From Hygrophila difformis (lineage: Eukaryota; Streptophyta; Magnoliopsida; Lamiales; Acanthaceae): DNA of 64,000 bases. A program made the translations under genes and the position numbers. Location: assembly GCA_030278955.1 (NCBI GenBank), contig JAOANR010000001.1:19323468-19387467 (forward strand). Direction: 5' to 3'. The notes beneath the pieces are model-generated. The model made no database searches, was not told the origin of the DNA, and saw nothing but the letters and a program-made list of their open reading frames with translations. Below, piece after piece: positions 34,311 to 46,392 of this stretch. Numbering within the stretch: the first letter of the stretch is position 1; each line of letters opens with the position of its first letter.

Positions 34311-34872
34311 ACAGCAGTGGTGGCAGTCCTCGATCGCCGGGGAGGACATGACCACCTTGTGTATTTCTTATTTTGCCCTCCAACCCAAACCTTGATTGTA
34401 TTTTATAACAGGGGTTGTTATGTCATTTCACAATTTCTATTTTCAGAAGTAATCATAAATACTTTGGGTGGCCTTTCAAATGGAGTACTTTCGTATCCTG
34501 GCCTTATATCAGTAGTGTTTAGGGAATGTGTCCTTTTTTTTTTTACATTTTCTGTATTTTTAATTAATGATTAAATCGTGTGTAAGTAAAATGATAAAAA
34601 GTTGATATTCTAAAATAGAAGATAATAAACCATACGCAGTTGACCTGAGTGGTATGAGGCTCTGGCAACTTAAGCAAAGGTCTCAGGTTCGAGCCTTTGT
34701 GTATACAGAATTTTACTTTGGGAGAGTTAACTCTTCAATTCCCACCAGATCCTCGAGGGATTAGTTTTGGATCCAATGAGGCTTGAGAACAGTGGCGGAT
34801 GCAGGAATTTATATTTGGTAGGTCAATTTTTTCGTAATAATATAATTACCTTTTCTTTGTTGAACAACCTAT

Positions 34873-35022
34873 ACATGTTAAGAAATAGATAGTGGGAGCC
34901 CATACCACACAAATTACAAAGGGACAAAGGGAATGGATAGGGGGCTAAGTGGGGAATCGAATCCAAACCTAAAGGTTGTGAGTTAGGGACTTAACCACTA
35001 GGCCAAAGTCTTCATCCACAAT
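34873..35022 (-). mobile_element. tRNA-type SINE inside the hAT element
   Basis: GTGGGAGCCCATACCACAC, inverted box B GGGAATCGAATCC and inverted box A TTAACCACTAGGCC mark a minus-strand copy of the SINE family at 20.6 kb. Confidence 0.65.
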
Positions 35023-35279
35023 AATATAAATTAATTTGATTTAATATAATATAATAATTATTGTATGTATAAAAAAATTAATGTAAAATAATTCTATTAT
35101 ATCAAATAATTACAATTGTTTATAATGAATTCATATATTTTGGTATTATTGCACTATAGCATCAATAATAATATTCATTAACAAATCTCGTTTTATGAAA
35201 ATAACCTAACAATCATTCAAATCCCCTGTGTTATTGTTATTGCTACTGAAGAAGTCATACTAACTTCTATTTAAAAGTA

Positions 35280-36677
35280 GAGATAAATATTTTTTTAGGC
35301 CATCAATAGGCAGGTAATTCACTTTTGGGCCACGAAAGATTGAATTATGAAATTGAACCACCAACAGGCATTCGGGCTGGTTTTTTAGGCCAAATTGACC
35401 AAGTCAACGTCTCAACGGGCCGTGTGTGCTCCACTCGCCACACACTCTCACGCGCTGGCCTAAAAGTTACAATGTTTACCTTTTGATGGCCTATTTTAGG
35501 TTTTTTATTTTATTTTCTATTTTTAAATTAAATTAAATAATACTTCATCAAACTATTTATTTATGTCTCACTTTCATTTTTATTGTCCGTCACAATATTT
35601 TTGTCCGTCAAAATTTAATTTATTTTTTAGATTTAATTATTTATTTTTTATTTTAGGTTAGATACTTTAATTAATTCTTGATGTTATTATTAATACAATT
35701 AATTCTACTTATTATTTTTTTATTTTTTTTATAATATATATTTGTTTTAATTTTATTTATTATTTATTTTAATGAATCTTTATTTCACATCATGGTATTT
35801 TGACCACGGTATTTTATGTGGGGATAGAACGTATTTAATGTAGTGTATATTAGTATTTATTGTAGAAGTAAACTAGAAATTTATGTGATATAATTATATT
35901 AAATTTGAATTTTTAATTAATTTAGTTATGTGTGATGTATGGTCGTGTGTTGGAATTATTAATTGTCGTCAGTTTGAAATTTTAATTATTGATGTGATGC
36001 AGTAGGTTTGGTGATTTTTTTTTTTTTGCAAAACAGCCTATACAGTTATTAATATTTCATTACTTCTTAAGGTATGTTTGGTGATTAATATTTCATTACT
36101 TCTTCCGTCACACTTAACATATCTTGTTTGATTTGTGCACACATCCAATGCACATTTTCAATCGTTAATATCTCAAAATCTGTAAAAAAAAAAAAGAATT
36201 ATATAAAATATATATTCTAAAACTACATGAGTTTAAGATTCTAACAAGACCCAACTCGACTATTTCTTTCTAATATATACTTGTAATAACATTAAGTCAA
36301 AGTTAAATAATTAGCAGTGACAAAAAGTCAAACAAGAGAATTAAACTGGGACGGAGGGAGTATTTACTATAATGAGAATGAGACAAAAATGTTGAAATAG
36401 ACAAAAAAAGGAAAGTGAGGCATAAATAATGGAATGATGAAGAAATAATTATTTTAACTACCAAACAATTAAAACAGGCCACCAAAAGTAAACAATTTCC
36501 GCTTTTAAGCCATCGTGTGGTGATTGGGTTTCACGCGGCCCGATTTTGTGTGGTATTGGTCAAATTGGCTTTAAATTCGGCCCGAATGCCTGTTGGTGGC
36601 TCAATTTCATAATTCAATCTTTCGTGGCCCAAAAGTGAATTACCTGCCTATTGATGGCCTAAAAAAATATTTATCTC
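35280..36677. mobile_element. Non-autonomous MULE, 1398 bp, long TIRs
   Basis: Terminal inverted repeats of about 125 bp begin GAGATAAATATTTTTTTAGG and include GGCCATCAATAGGCAGG and ACGAAAGATTGAATTATG on both sides. A perfect 9-bp duplication TTAAAAGTA flanks it (35271-35279 and 36678-36686), diagnostic of Mutator-like transposition. The interior is AT-rich and non-coding and contains a MITE. Confidence 0.92.
36099..36360. mobile_element. MITE nested in the MULE, 262 bp
   Basis: Ends CTTCTTCCGTCACAC and GGGACGGAGGGAG, TA at 36097-36098 and 36361-36362. It is the innermost of four nested insertions. Confidence 0.75.
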
Positions 36678-37059
36678 TTAAAAGTAAATACACCCTCAAA
36701 TATGTTTCGTCCTTCTTTGTCACCACAAACTTGATACAAAGTTTATTTAAATGCTTCACATCCCTAATTAAATTCAAAATCGAGTTCAAAATGTACATCT
36801 CGACTCAAAATAGAAAATTTTTACCCTACTTGTGAAGAAATGCTAAATTTAATAAAATCTACTATTTCATATAAATAGAGTTAAAATTAATAAAACTATT
36901 TCATGTAAATTGATTGGACTAAATTTAACTTATTAAATATAATTAGTGTATTTATTTTATAAAATAATGATAGGTCAATTGACCTACCTTGAACATAGCT
37001 AGATCCGCCAATGCTTGGGAATACCTTGGTATTCACCTAAAAAAATAGAAGATAATAAA

Positions 37060-37636
37060 AATCCAACAATATCTTATTTGACTATGTATAAGTAATAAAA
37101 ATTTAAGTTAAAATTGAATGATGAACAATAACAAAAATCCGTATTTACCAGTATAAGAAAACGGAGGAAGTATGTTTTAGTATAATTTAAAATGTTTTTA
37201 AATAATTAAACAAAAATTGTGATAACCAATTGTCCCTTCCGAGTTTAACAACAATCACAGACGGGGAGTGGTTGAGTGACATTTAATTATCGACCCATTT
37301 AATTAAATACTTTATCCGTTACATTTAACTTATCTTATTTGACTTATGCACGCAAATGTACTTTTTCAACCGTTAATATCTCAAAATTGCATGATTATAT
37401 GATGTTAACAATACTCAACTCGATTATTTTCTTCAAATATATTCTTGTAATAAAATTGTATCAATGTTAAATAATGAACAATATAAAAAAACGTCAAACA
37501 AGATGCAATAATAAATTATTAAATATACTAAAATTACATCCTCAAATAATTTAACAATCCCAAAATAAGAAATGTATTAGGATATCAAGCGGTGTCAACC
37601 AAGTATTTTACTGTGGAATTGATTTATTTATTTTTG
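37060..37636. other. Degenerate MITE-rich non-coding DNA
   Basis: A MITE right end (AACGGAGGAAGTA) at about 37160-37172 and decayed internal blocks of the same family at about 37310-37510. No gene. Confidence 0.45.
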
Positions 37637-37815
37637 TGTATATCCGGTATCCCAATACTTCATTTGGGGCCAAGATTTATCTTTTAAAGATCTGGTGGGC
37701 ATTGAAGCGTTGTCTTTATGAAACAGAATTTTGTATATATAAAGGCTTGAACTCGAGGTCTTTGTTTCTACTGTTAGAGGCCCATAGTCTTATACCACTC
37801 AAATCAATTCTAGCT
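37637..37815 (-). mobile_element. SINE, TGACCTGAGTGG family, minus strand
   Basis: Complement of the 25.4-kb SINE: GATCTGGTGGGCATTGAAG, ACTCGAGGTCTTTG (inverted box B) and TATACCACTCAAATCAA (inverted box A). Confidence 0.65.
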
Positions 37816-38539
37816 AGGATTCAAATTGATTGAACTGAGGATGAGAACTTGCCAAACTGATCAAGTTCTTGCCTTCTGCCTTTTGATTGGGCTGGCTGTT
37901 TAACTATTTTACCTATAAATTATGAATACTAGTACTACGAAAAGAGCTAAGGGGACAGTCTCATCATTAACAGATATAGTCTGCATTTACCCACAGAAAT
38001 AATGATTGTCACAATGTATAATAACTGCTAAACATAAATTATTAGTATTTGTCCGAATGGATACCAACGCATAACCATAACAGTGGTCAGTTTGAGGCGT
38101 GTGACAATTCAAAATTGAACATTGATAAGTCAATTGAAAAGGCACCTACCTGAACTGTAAAAGATGGGTCATAATAAAACATGATCATCATCATTCAAAT
38201 CAGTCAGCTTTGCAAAAACTGTGCAAATCTAGGATTATTGCTTATCTATTTTTATTTTTAATTTCTCACATTGTTCCGACTGATCATAACGAGCTCTATG
38301 CATACAGTACTAGCTGGTGCTGGTCAGTTATGGATTACTACTTATTTAATTATTTATTTTATTCATTGTGTTTAGATAATCATATCATGCATTTGTGAAT
38401 GACAGCAGGCAAAGTGGCTATATGGAAATATAATCACTAATTCACTCTCTGTAAATCTAAATATTGTACTTGGAATAAATACGCCACGTAAATTTTGCTC
38501 TCTTACTATGTGAGTATTTCAATTTTAACCATAGTTGAA
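37816..38539. other. Non-coding DNA
   Basis: No gene or defined mobile element recognised. Confidence 0.5.
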
Positions 38540-38717
38540 ATTGGGGACTTACCCTAGCGGTCAAGTCCCCTTTCTCCCAACCTTAGTTTGGGGGTTCGAT
38601 CCCCACCCGGTCGGTCCCCTATCCCTCCCCTTTATCTCCCTTTATAATTTGTATGGTTTAGACTCTCCCACACACCGTTTCTGACACATGAGTGTCACTG
38701 TTTACCAATTTTTTTTA
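38540..38717 (+). mobile_element. tRNA-type SINE
   Basis: GGGACTTACCCTAGCGGTCA (box A-like) and GGGGGTTCGATCCCCACC (strong box B), then ATAATTTGTATGGTTTAGAC and a T/A-rich tail. Same family as 20.6 kb. Confidence 0.75.
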
Positions 38718-39447
38718 ACCATGACTAATGTTAGAAGATTAAAATCTAAAATATTATTAGAGCAATTTTCTTTGACGTGTATAGCAACTAACCATAAGAC
38801 AGACTGAAGTAGAATCCAAATGAACATAAATCGATACAACAAGAATGAAAAAATATTTAGCACCATTGATACTTGGGAGCGAGCGAATTTACTAACGTAT
38901 AGTGAACTCGGAGCAGCGCTAAAGTTATTTGAATTAAAATCAACAAAATAGGGAGTAATATATAGTACCTTTGCTTTTGTCTTCTCCCTATTTCTCAATA
39001 TTGAAAAGAAAACAATTGGGTCCTTAGTAAAAGTGAAGGTGTTAACAATTTGAACGTCGTGTGTCTGCTTGACCTTCTCAGGGAAATATAATTAATGTTT
39101 CACACTAAAGAGGATTTGTATTTCTACTCGTCAATTCAAGTTTATACTAGTATTAAACAACGTAATTATTCCTGTTTCTTGTAATGAAGAAGCAAGAGGA
39201 GAAAAGGACACAAGGACCAAGTATAGATTCAACCAAAAAAGAAAAAGTTTAAAAATATAAAGTTAATTATGATTGAACTTTTCTGGAATACTCACATTAA
39301 AATTACTAGATGCGATGGTTTGGGTTTGGCTACGGCTGAAGCAAAATATCAGAACAAGTAATATAAAATTATTAATTAATGAAATGTGTGTAATTTAAAC
39401 TATTTTTTTAGTCTGATTTTATTGAGATCAACCACTAGTGTTAGACC
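38718..39447. other. Non-coding DNA
   Basis: AT-rich with many stops; no recognisable feature. Confidence 0.5.
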
Positions 39448-39465
39448 AATTAATCTGGTTCGTGG

Positions 39466-39627
39466 GGATGAGGACCTAGCCCAAGCGGTTAAGTCCCTTG
39501 ACTTCCAACGGAAGGTTGGAGGTTCGATTCCCACCGGCCCCCTATCCCTCCCTTTAATTCCCCTTTGTAATTGTGTGGCATGGGCTCCCACCACCCTTTC
39601 CAGGCCTTCAATGGCTCCTAAAAAAAA
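39466..39627 (+). mobile_element. tRNA-type SINE with intact target duplication, 162 bp
   Basis: AATTAATCTGGTTCGTGG flanks it exactly (39448-39465 and 39628-39645). The body has CTAGCCCAAGCGGTTAAGTC (box A, tRNA-Leu/Ser-like) and GGAGGTTCGATTCCCACC (box B) and ends in an A tail. The perfect 18-bp duplication makes this the youngest SINE in the window. Confidence 0.95.
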
Positions 39628-39861
39628 AATTAATCTGGTTCGTGGTAAGTTTTGTCGTGTAAGTAATTCTATCTGTCCCAATTGTCATTTGCGAGAGTTA
39701 AACCATAGTCATTCCTATTAAATCCAGCGTCAATAACAATTGAACGAACCACCAATTTGTATCTGTAATTTAATTAGTAGTACTATATATAATAAAATCA
39801 TGTGAGAATTCACCATTGGCGGATATTTGTAAATAGTTAGACGATATATGTACTTACTTTT

Positions 39862-40043
39862 TTTTTTTTTTTTTTTTAATTACCGAGTATTCTCAGACTT
39901 CATTGAACCAAAATTAATCTTTAAAGTATCTGGTGAGCTTGAAGGGTTGTCTATCACAAAATAAAATTCTGTATACAAAAAAATCGAACCCGAAATCTTT
40001 GCTTAAACTGTCAGAGTTCCATACAACTCAGACCAACTGTAAA
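39862..40043 (-). mobile_element. SINE, TGACCTGAGTGG family, minus strand
   Basis: Complement matches include TATCTGGTGAGCTTGAAGGG, ATCGAACCCGAAATCTTTGC and CATACAACTCAGACCAACTG. A T run of about 18 bases precedes it, its inverted tail. Confidence 0.7.
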
Positions 40044-40474
40044 TATAAAATGATATATAAAACTTGGAATATTAAATATAACTAGGAAATCTAGATTGAA
40101 CATTGTATATATATCGACAAACAAAAAATGTCGGAAGTAATTAATCTTTTGGTCCCCATGATATAAAGGTTTTTAAATAGTTAACATTTAAGTTAAATTT
40201 GGATGATAATAATTTATTTAGGTTCTGTTTGGGAAATAATAGAGTTTAGCGTCAGGAGTTGAGAGATTAGAGTTTGGAATTTAAAATTCACGTGAAAAAT
40301 AGATGATAAAATTAACTCTTTATAAGTTCAACTTCTGTTTATAAAAACATATATACAAAATTGAAATTTATTTTAAAAATATGCAATACATAAAGCTGAA
40401 CAGTAAATAGGCCAGCTTTCATTTCCTTGCCTTAACTAATATCATCCACATATAGGTATATCTTAAATAATATA

Positions 40475-40735
40475 CTTCCTCCGTTGTCAAATGTTTGTCC
40501 CATTTGTTTTGGACACTATTCATCCATATACTTTGATTTAAAGTTTTATCATAGTTATACAAGTTAAAATTTAGTCAAGAGGAATCTTGTTAGATTCGTC
40601 TCGTCATGTAGTTTTTAAATATCGAACTTTTAGAATTTTTACATATACCGAACTTGAGTTATTAATGATTCAAAATGTGAATTGGACTGCGTGTGCAGTG
40701 GGTCCGTAGCAAATATTTGAGAACGGAGGAGGAAG
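40475..40735. mobile_element. MITE, CTTCCTCCGT/GGAGGAGGAAG family, 261 bp
   Basis: TA at 40473-40474 and 40736-40737. Closely similar to the 27948 copy. It lies about 520 bp upstream of the MYB start codon. Confidence 0.8.
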
Positions 40736-41251
40736 TAGTAATCATACATACACACAAGAAAATTTAATCTAAATCAATATATAGTTGATGCCTGTCTTTT
40801 GAAGGTCTAAAGTGAAAATAAATACATGAAAATATATAAGTCGTACTCATGTATATTAAATAAATTATCTACATATGCCTAATATTGAGTGTTGAAAAAA
40901 AAAATAGTAAGTGTAAGACTAATGTGATAATAGAAAGCCAGCAGGCTGTCCTTTGACTTGTGTTTTTCCAGAGGAAAACACCTATGCAAATACTACTACA
41001 AAAATATACGTACTTTAAAAAAATAAAATAAAAAAAAAATAATCCATGACTTTTACTATTTCTCTCTCAAGTCTCAACCAGACTCCCCTCAATAAAAAGG
41101 CCTACCAAGTCAAAATTACGAGGAGGAATTGAGACAGGTTTCTTCCCCAGGATGCAAGAATACTTCCATTTCCACATCAATCTCTGATCTGATACTATAA
41201 ACTCATCCATCCATTTAGAAAGAGATAAGCAAGGCCAGTTAAGAGCTAGAG

Positions 41252-42619
41252 ATGGGGAGAGCTCCTTGCTGTGATAAGGCTAATGTGAAGAAAGGCCCAT
41301 GGTCTCCCGAAGAAGATGCTAAACTCAAGGAATTCATCGACAAGTTTGGCACCGGTGGAAATTGGATTGCTCTCCCTCAAAAGGCTGGTAAGAATTTGAA
41401 TCAGTTAACCCTAATTTTAGCAAATTTCCCCTCTCCATGTCTTGATTTTGTCCTTCCTTGTGTCCGAATCTGGGTGCAGGTCTCAAGAGATGTGGGAAGA
41501 GCTGCAGGTTGAGATGGCTGAATTACCTGAGGCCCAACATCAAACACGGCGAGTTTTCCGATGAGGAAGATCGAGTCATTTGTGCTCTCTATGCCACCAT
41601 TGGAAGCAGGTCAGTAATCCATTTTTGGGGTTTTATCACACACAATTATTGATAAAAAGATTGAATCTTTACACCATAAAATGTCAAAAACTGTATTCAA
41701 AGTTAGCTAGCTAGGGCAGCAAAAAAGTCATCATTCAATTAGGTTTCGATTGTGAAGAATTAAATTTCCCCCCCTTTTTTCCCCCAAATATATATGCAGA
41801 TGGTCAATCATAGCTGCTCAGTTACCGGGAAGGACAGACAACGATATCAAGAACTACTGGAACACGAAGCTGAAAAAGAAGCTCATGGGATCAGCAGCGT
41901 CGGGAATCCATCCAGGCCTCCATGGAAAGTACAGCTCATCGCTCCTCCCGTATTCTTCAGGAGGCGGCAATAATAATACCCTTCAAACCCCACACTATTT
42001 CTCATCATCATCTCCCTCCAGTTTGCAGCAGTATCTCTACAGTTCTATCTACACCCCATCCGGTGGCAAATTCCCCATTTCGCCCCAACAGAATTTCCTC
42101 TACAACAATCCCAACCCTGACTCAGCCCCAGCTGCAGGCATACCGTATATGAACAGCAGCGGCCAGTATTCTGTGAATCAGGAAGGGGGTTTGTTGGATT
42201 TGCCCTATTTTAAGGACATCAATAATATGCTTATTTTTGGGGGAAATGATCATCAGCCTGCGAGCTCATCGTCCGATGGGAGTTGCAGCCAGATAAGCTA
42301 TGGGGGTAAGGACCATCACGTGATCAAACAGGAAGCTGTGCCTGCCGGTTTTGTTGGGTCGGAAGATCATCGAAGTCACAACAAGTTCATGGTCCAGGGG
42401 CATGTGGATCCGATCGAGTCGTTCGTTCTTGATCGGAAGCCTAATGTGAATGGGATTTTGGAGAATAATGGGCAGCTTCAGTTGCAGTACGAGCTTGAGG
42501 AGGTGAAGCAGCTCATCACATCTGGTGGTGACATTAACAGTTTGTTGTTCAATGAGGAAGACAAGATGACAGATCATCATCATCAGATTCAGAGCCAGAG
42601 AGGGTTGTACTATTACTAG
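41252..42619 (+). CDS. R2R3-MYB transcription factor, subgroup 14 (RAX/MYB36-like), three exons, 361 aa
   Basis: Exons are 41252-41387, 41480-41609 and 41800-42619, joined at phase 1 and phase 2, the classic R2R3-MYB intron positions; both introns have GT...AG ends. The protein begins [21 protein letters not shown]2 contains W-spaced helices ending in [13 protein letters not shown] and R3 contains [19 protein letters not shown], the DNA-recognition helix. The amino end and linker match subgroup 14 (RAX1-3, MYB36, MYB68, MYB84, MYB87), regulators of axillary meristems or Casparian-strip formation; which one cannot be settled here. The acceptor of intron 2 follows a C/T-rich tract. The carboxyl region (about 115-361) is Ser/Asn/Gly/His-rich and acidic near the end ([10 protein letters not shown]), with final residues GLYYY. 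It is the only intact host gene in the window. Confidence 0.95.
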
Positions 42620-44033
42620 TGGGGGTGTATATTTTGCGAGATTTGAAGGTGGGGGATTGATCTCCATCAGATGGGAATTCCGGTTTGCAGTTTATGGGGT
42701 TCATTGTGTTGTAACTGGGAAGAAAAAAATTTGAAGGGAAAATGTATTTGTTTCATTGTTGAAAGTACATAGTAAAATCAAGCCTTTTCCTTTAAGTTTT
42801 GTGTTCTTTGAAATTGGACCAAATTAAATGTGTAGTTTTGTCTTCTATTCAATTCATCACCATTGACAATATACTTTGAAAAATTTAATAGATAAGATGT
42901 GATGATTTCATGTCATAACTCATATGAATGTATTTATATGCATAGTGCCCTAATTCAAAGGCACTCATTAGACTAGGATTTTCTTAATAAATTGGTCAAA
43001 AAAACCCCAGTTAAAGTAAATTTTAGACCCTAATTAGCAGATAATTTGAATGTATGAATCAAAGAAACAAAAGCCATGTTGCAATTGCAGAATAGGCAAA
43101 ATGAATACAATTACTAACTAACAAGACAACTTTCCAGAAATGTTCACTAATAAAGTAATTAACAATTAAATCCCACAAATTTTAAACATAACATGCAATG
43201 CAGAATATACTGTTAATTGTATATATGATATGATACAGCAACATTGACCTTTGTGTTGTCATAATTTGCATCTACCAAATTAATGAAAATGCCATTACAC
43301 CTTCTCATAAGCAAGCCTTTAGTTAATTAAAATTCATGTTATGATTAGACATAAACCAGTTATTTCAAATTGGTGAAATTAAACTAATTAAGAATGTATT
43401 ACTCCATAGTCCATTATAATTTCTTTCCTTAAAAAAATAATATCTCCGTACCTTTTACAATTGAATGAGTCAGACCCCACCTTGTGTATTTGAAACCCAC
43501 AAGTCTGCATTCAATACTTAAAAAATTAGTACAGTAGCAATAGTTTATTACTACTAAAAACAAAACAATAGAAACCGATTTTTCTATATCTATTTCATAA
43601 TTGCATGATGGCTAAATAAAAGCACAGAAAACGACATCAAAAATCAAAATCTCAGTCTTATTTTGAATATCAAATTTAATATAAGGCCAGACAAGAATCA
43701 GTGCATATAAAAATGGTGGACAGCAGGCAAGAAGTATTTTACTACTAATATATTATGGATTCATGTATTTATATACATATTGTATGTACAGAGTACAGTC
43801 CACTGTATACGTGCATGTGGATTATTATTTTTAATTATATTATTATTATAAATTAAATTATTATGATAAAAGGGGACGACGTCGTTGTTGCGACGCCTAT
43901 CACGGCAACTCTCTCTCAATAGTAACTTATGGTCCCATTGATGTGATTGCTTAATCATTATCAATTTTTAAGTGGGTCCCCTTCTCAGTTGACTCTTGCT
44001 TTATACTGTAGACTTAGGTAAGCTAATTGGATT
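42620..44033. other. 3' flank of the MYB gene, non-coding
   Basis: Probable 3' UTR to roughly 42.8-42.9 kb (AT-rich, AATAAA-like variants). After that no gene or transposon end is recognisable up to the second foldback MULE. Confidence 0.5.
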
Positions 44034-44042
44034 ATTTTTTTT

Positions 44043-45271
44043 CGGAAAAAAGGTAAAAACGTCCTTTATCTTTCCAAAAATTTCAAATCCGTCATTTTTC
44101 TATTTTATTACCGATTTAGTCCGCTACAAATGCTAATTATGTTCAAATCAGTCCTTTTTTCACTAATTATATTCTAATTGCTGAAGTGGCAAGGGTTTTA
44201 ATTTAAACCTGACACGTGTGCATAATATTAGTCATTTTTCTTTTATCTTTTGCCAATTCAGTCCTAAACTTTTATTTTGTTCTATTTAGTCCTCTACCCC
44301 AATCACTCATTTTTATATTAATTGGCCTCAAACCTTTCAAATTATTTCATTTTAGGCCCAGAACCTTAAATTTTTTATTATTACTAATCCATTTATCAAA
44401 TAAATGCACAACATACTTCCATAAATAAAATTAAACACCAAACCTCATATATTGGGTTCGACGGCTTTGTTATCGGATCTTTCAAGTACCGGAATTTTAC
44501 GGACTCTCTCTAATAACCACTCGACCGCAACCGATTGTTCATTGGTTTTGGTTTCCTTCAGTAACAATCAACAGAATCTTACTTTGCGTCCTACCTTAGG
44601 ATGTAGCAATATTTAAAAGTAAATGATTTAACTTGAATTTTTGGAAGGTTATGGATACAGGAAGCCTTGGTTTTATTGAAAAATATTAATATTATTAAAA
44701 ATATTAAAAAAATAGCCTGAATTTTATTGTCCACAAAGTATGATTGTGCTGATTGTTGCTGAAGGAAACCAGAACCAATGAACCATCGTTACGGTCGGGT
44801 GGTTAGAGAGAGTCCGTAAAATTCGGAACTTCAAAGACCCGGTAACAAGGCGGTCAAACCCAATGTATGAGGTTTGGTATTTAATTTTATTTACGGAAGT
44901 ATGTTGGGCATTTATTTGATAAATGTATTAGTAATAATAAAAAATTTAAGGTTCTGGGCCTAAAATGAAATAATTTGAAAGGTTTGAGGCCAATTAATAT
45001 AAAAATGAGTGATTGGGGTAGAGGACTAAATAGAACAAAATAAAAGTTTAGGACTGAATTGGCAAAAGATAAAAGAAAAAGGACTAATATTATGCACACG
45101 TGTCAAGTTTAAATTAAAACCTTTGCCACGTCACCAATTAGAATATAATTAGTGAAAAAGGACTGATTTGAACATAATTAGCATTTGTAGCGGACTAAAT
45201 CGGTAATAAAATAGAAAAAGGACGGATTTAAAATTTTTGGAAAGATAAAGGACGTTTTTACCTTTTTTTTC
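44043..45271. mobile_element. Foldback MULE-like element, copy 2 (1229 bp)
   Basis: Same family as 25941-27168, but with the spacer inverted relative to it. Ends are CGGAAAAAAGGTAAAAACG and its diverged complement. ATTTTTTTT flanks it (44034-44042 and 45272-45280), a low-complexity but plausible 9-bp duplication. Arms are about 540 bp, spacer about 120-140 bp. Confidence 0.82.
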
Positions 45272-45535
45272 ATTTTTTTTTCCATAGTAATTAATTAATT
45301 AATTTAATTTTTCTCAAGTTACATGAATTCAAGTTTACTGATCATGCTACAAGCAATCTTCTTGAGTTCCCTCACTTTAGACTTGGTGCCTCGTAGGAAA
45401 AAAACATTCATATTCCATCTGCCATCAAATGATATTAATATTCCATATTTTCATGAAATTCATGCAAATATTTAACAATTAATATCTCAAATTGTATAAT
45501 TGTAAAAATTATAAAAAATTTAATACGTCCTCCAT

Positions 45536-45783
45536 TCTTGAATATTTGCAACATTGGATAAGTTGCTACTATTCACACATATACTTTCATTTAAAGTTTT
45601 ATTATAGTTATAAAAGTTAAAATATAGTCAAGTGTGATCTTGCTAGATTCGTCTCATCGTGTAGTTTTTAAATATCACTTTTAAAATTTTTACTTGTACC
45701 GAACTTGAGTTATTAATGATTTAACATGTACATTGGACTGCGTGAATTGTGGGTCCGTAGCAAATAATAAAAAATAGAGGAAG
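45536..45783. mobile_element. MITE, degenerate ends, 248 bp
   Basis: Starts CGTCCTCCATTCTTG and ends AATAGAGGAAG; the conserved interior ATATAGTCAAGTGTGATCTTG is present. Flanking TA at 45534-45535 and 45784-45785. Confidence 0.7.
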
Positions 45784-45786
45784 TAT

Positions 45787-45932
45787 TAGAAAACTATGTG
45801 ATTAGACGAATTTAACAAGATCTCACTTGACTATGTTTTATCTTATATAACTATGTTAAAAAATCGAATCAAAGTTACTCAATGAATAGTGTTTACTATG
45901 CAAACGTTAATATGATTAAATGACGGAGGGAG
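45787..45932. mobile_element. Truncated MITE abutting the previous one
   Basis: Reads GTGATTAGACGAATTTAACAAG to ACGGAGGGAG, the half-element of the 20.2-kb subfamily in reverse. It begins next to the TA of the 45536 MITE. Left half missing. Confidence 0.65.
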
Positions 45933-46392
45933 TATATCAATACAAATGTTAGTAAACTCTACAGATTCCTCTTCATATATTTTTTCTTCATTTTAAAATT
46001 TGATCATGCTAAAATAATTTAGCAAATACTACTACTTCGTGTTTAATATTTCCTCCGTTTTTTTTTAAAAAATGTAACGTGATAATGGCCAGAAATGACC
46101 ATTATTTTCAATTCATTTCCGTGTCTTAAACGGGCATTTGATCGCATTCCGGTCTTACATTAAGTAAGAAAGCAGTCGAATTGGACTGATTTATGCATAT
46201 TTGTAAAAATAATAAGCTGGTGTGAAAAAAGGCATAAATATGTAATTTTATTACATATTTATGTTAGAACAATCCAAAAACATGAGAAAAGAAAAGAAAA
46301 GAAAAAGGAATGAAAAAGATGGGAAAAAGAGAGAAAAGCCCACAAAAAGAATACTTTCGGCCCATCTGGCCCAATCCAGCAGGCCCAGGAAA

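Larger units (their letters stand above)
29060..34545. mobile_element. Decayed autonomous MULE, about 5.5 kb
   Basis: The ends are degenerate inverted repeats. The left has AAAAAAGGCCACCACTCC and TAAGGCCAGCATACC; the complement of the right has AAAAAAGGACACATTCC and TAAGGCCAGGATACG. Between them are a MURA amino-terminal remnant on the plus strand and a probable DUF1985-type remnant on the minus strand. Ends are approximate and no 9-bp duplication was found. Confidence 0.5.
34790..37013. mobile_element. hAT-like element, 2224 bp, inserted in a SINE
   Basis: Left end CAGTGGCGGATGCAG, right end complement CATTGGCGGATCTAG, and shared subterminal GGTAGGTCAATT. The 8-bp flanks CTTGAGAA (34782-34789) and CTTGGGAA (37014-37021) differ at one base. 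TIR type and 8-bp duplication fit hAT. No transposase; it carries a SINE (34873-35022) and a MULE (35280-36677). Confidence 0.85.
34630..37041 (+). mobile_element. SINE (TGACCTGAGTGG family) split by a hAT insertion
   Basis: The SINE body is 34630-34789 plus 37014-37041. Both outer sides carry AAAATAGAAGATAATAAA (34612-34629 and 37042-37059), an 18-bp target duplication typical of LINE-mediated insertion. Inside are CAGTTGACCTGAGTGGTATG and GGTCTCAGGTTCGAGCC. Confidence 0.88.

Noticed and set aside
39466..39627. tRNA gene (Leu/Ser-like boxes A and B)
   Set aside because: It lacks a cloverleaf 3' half, has an A tail and a perfect 18-bp target duplication; it is a SINE. The same applies to the other SINE copies.
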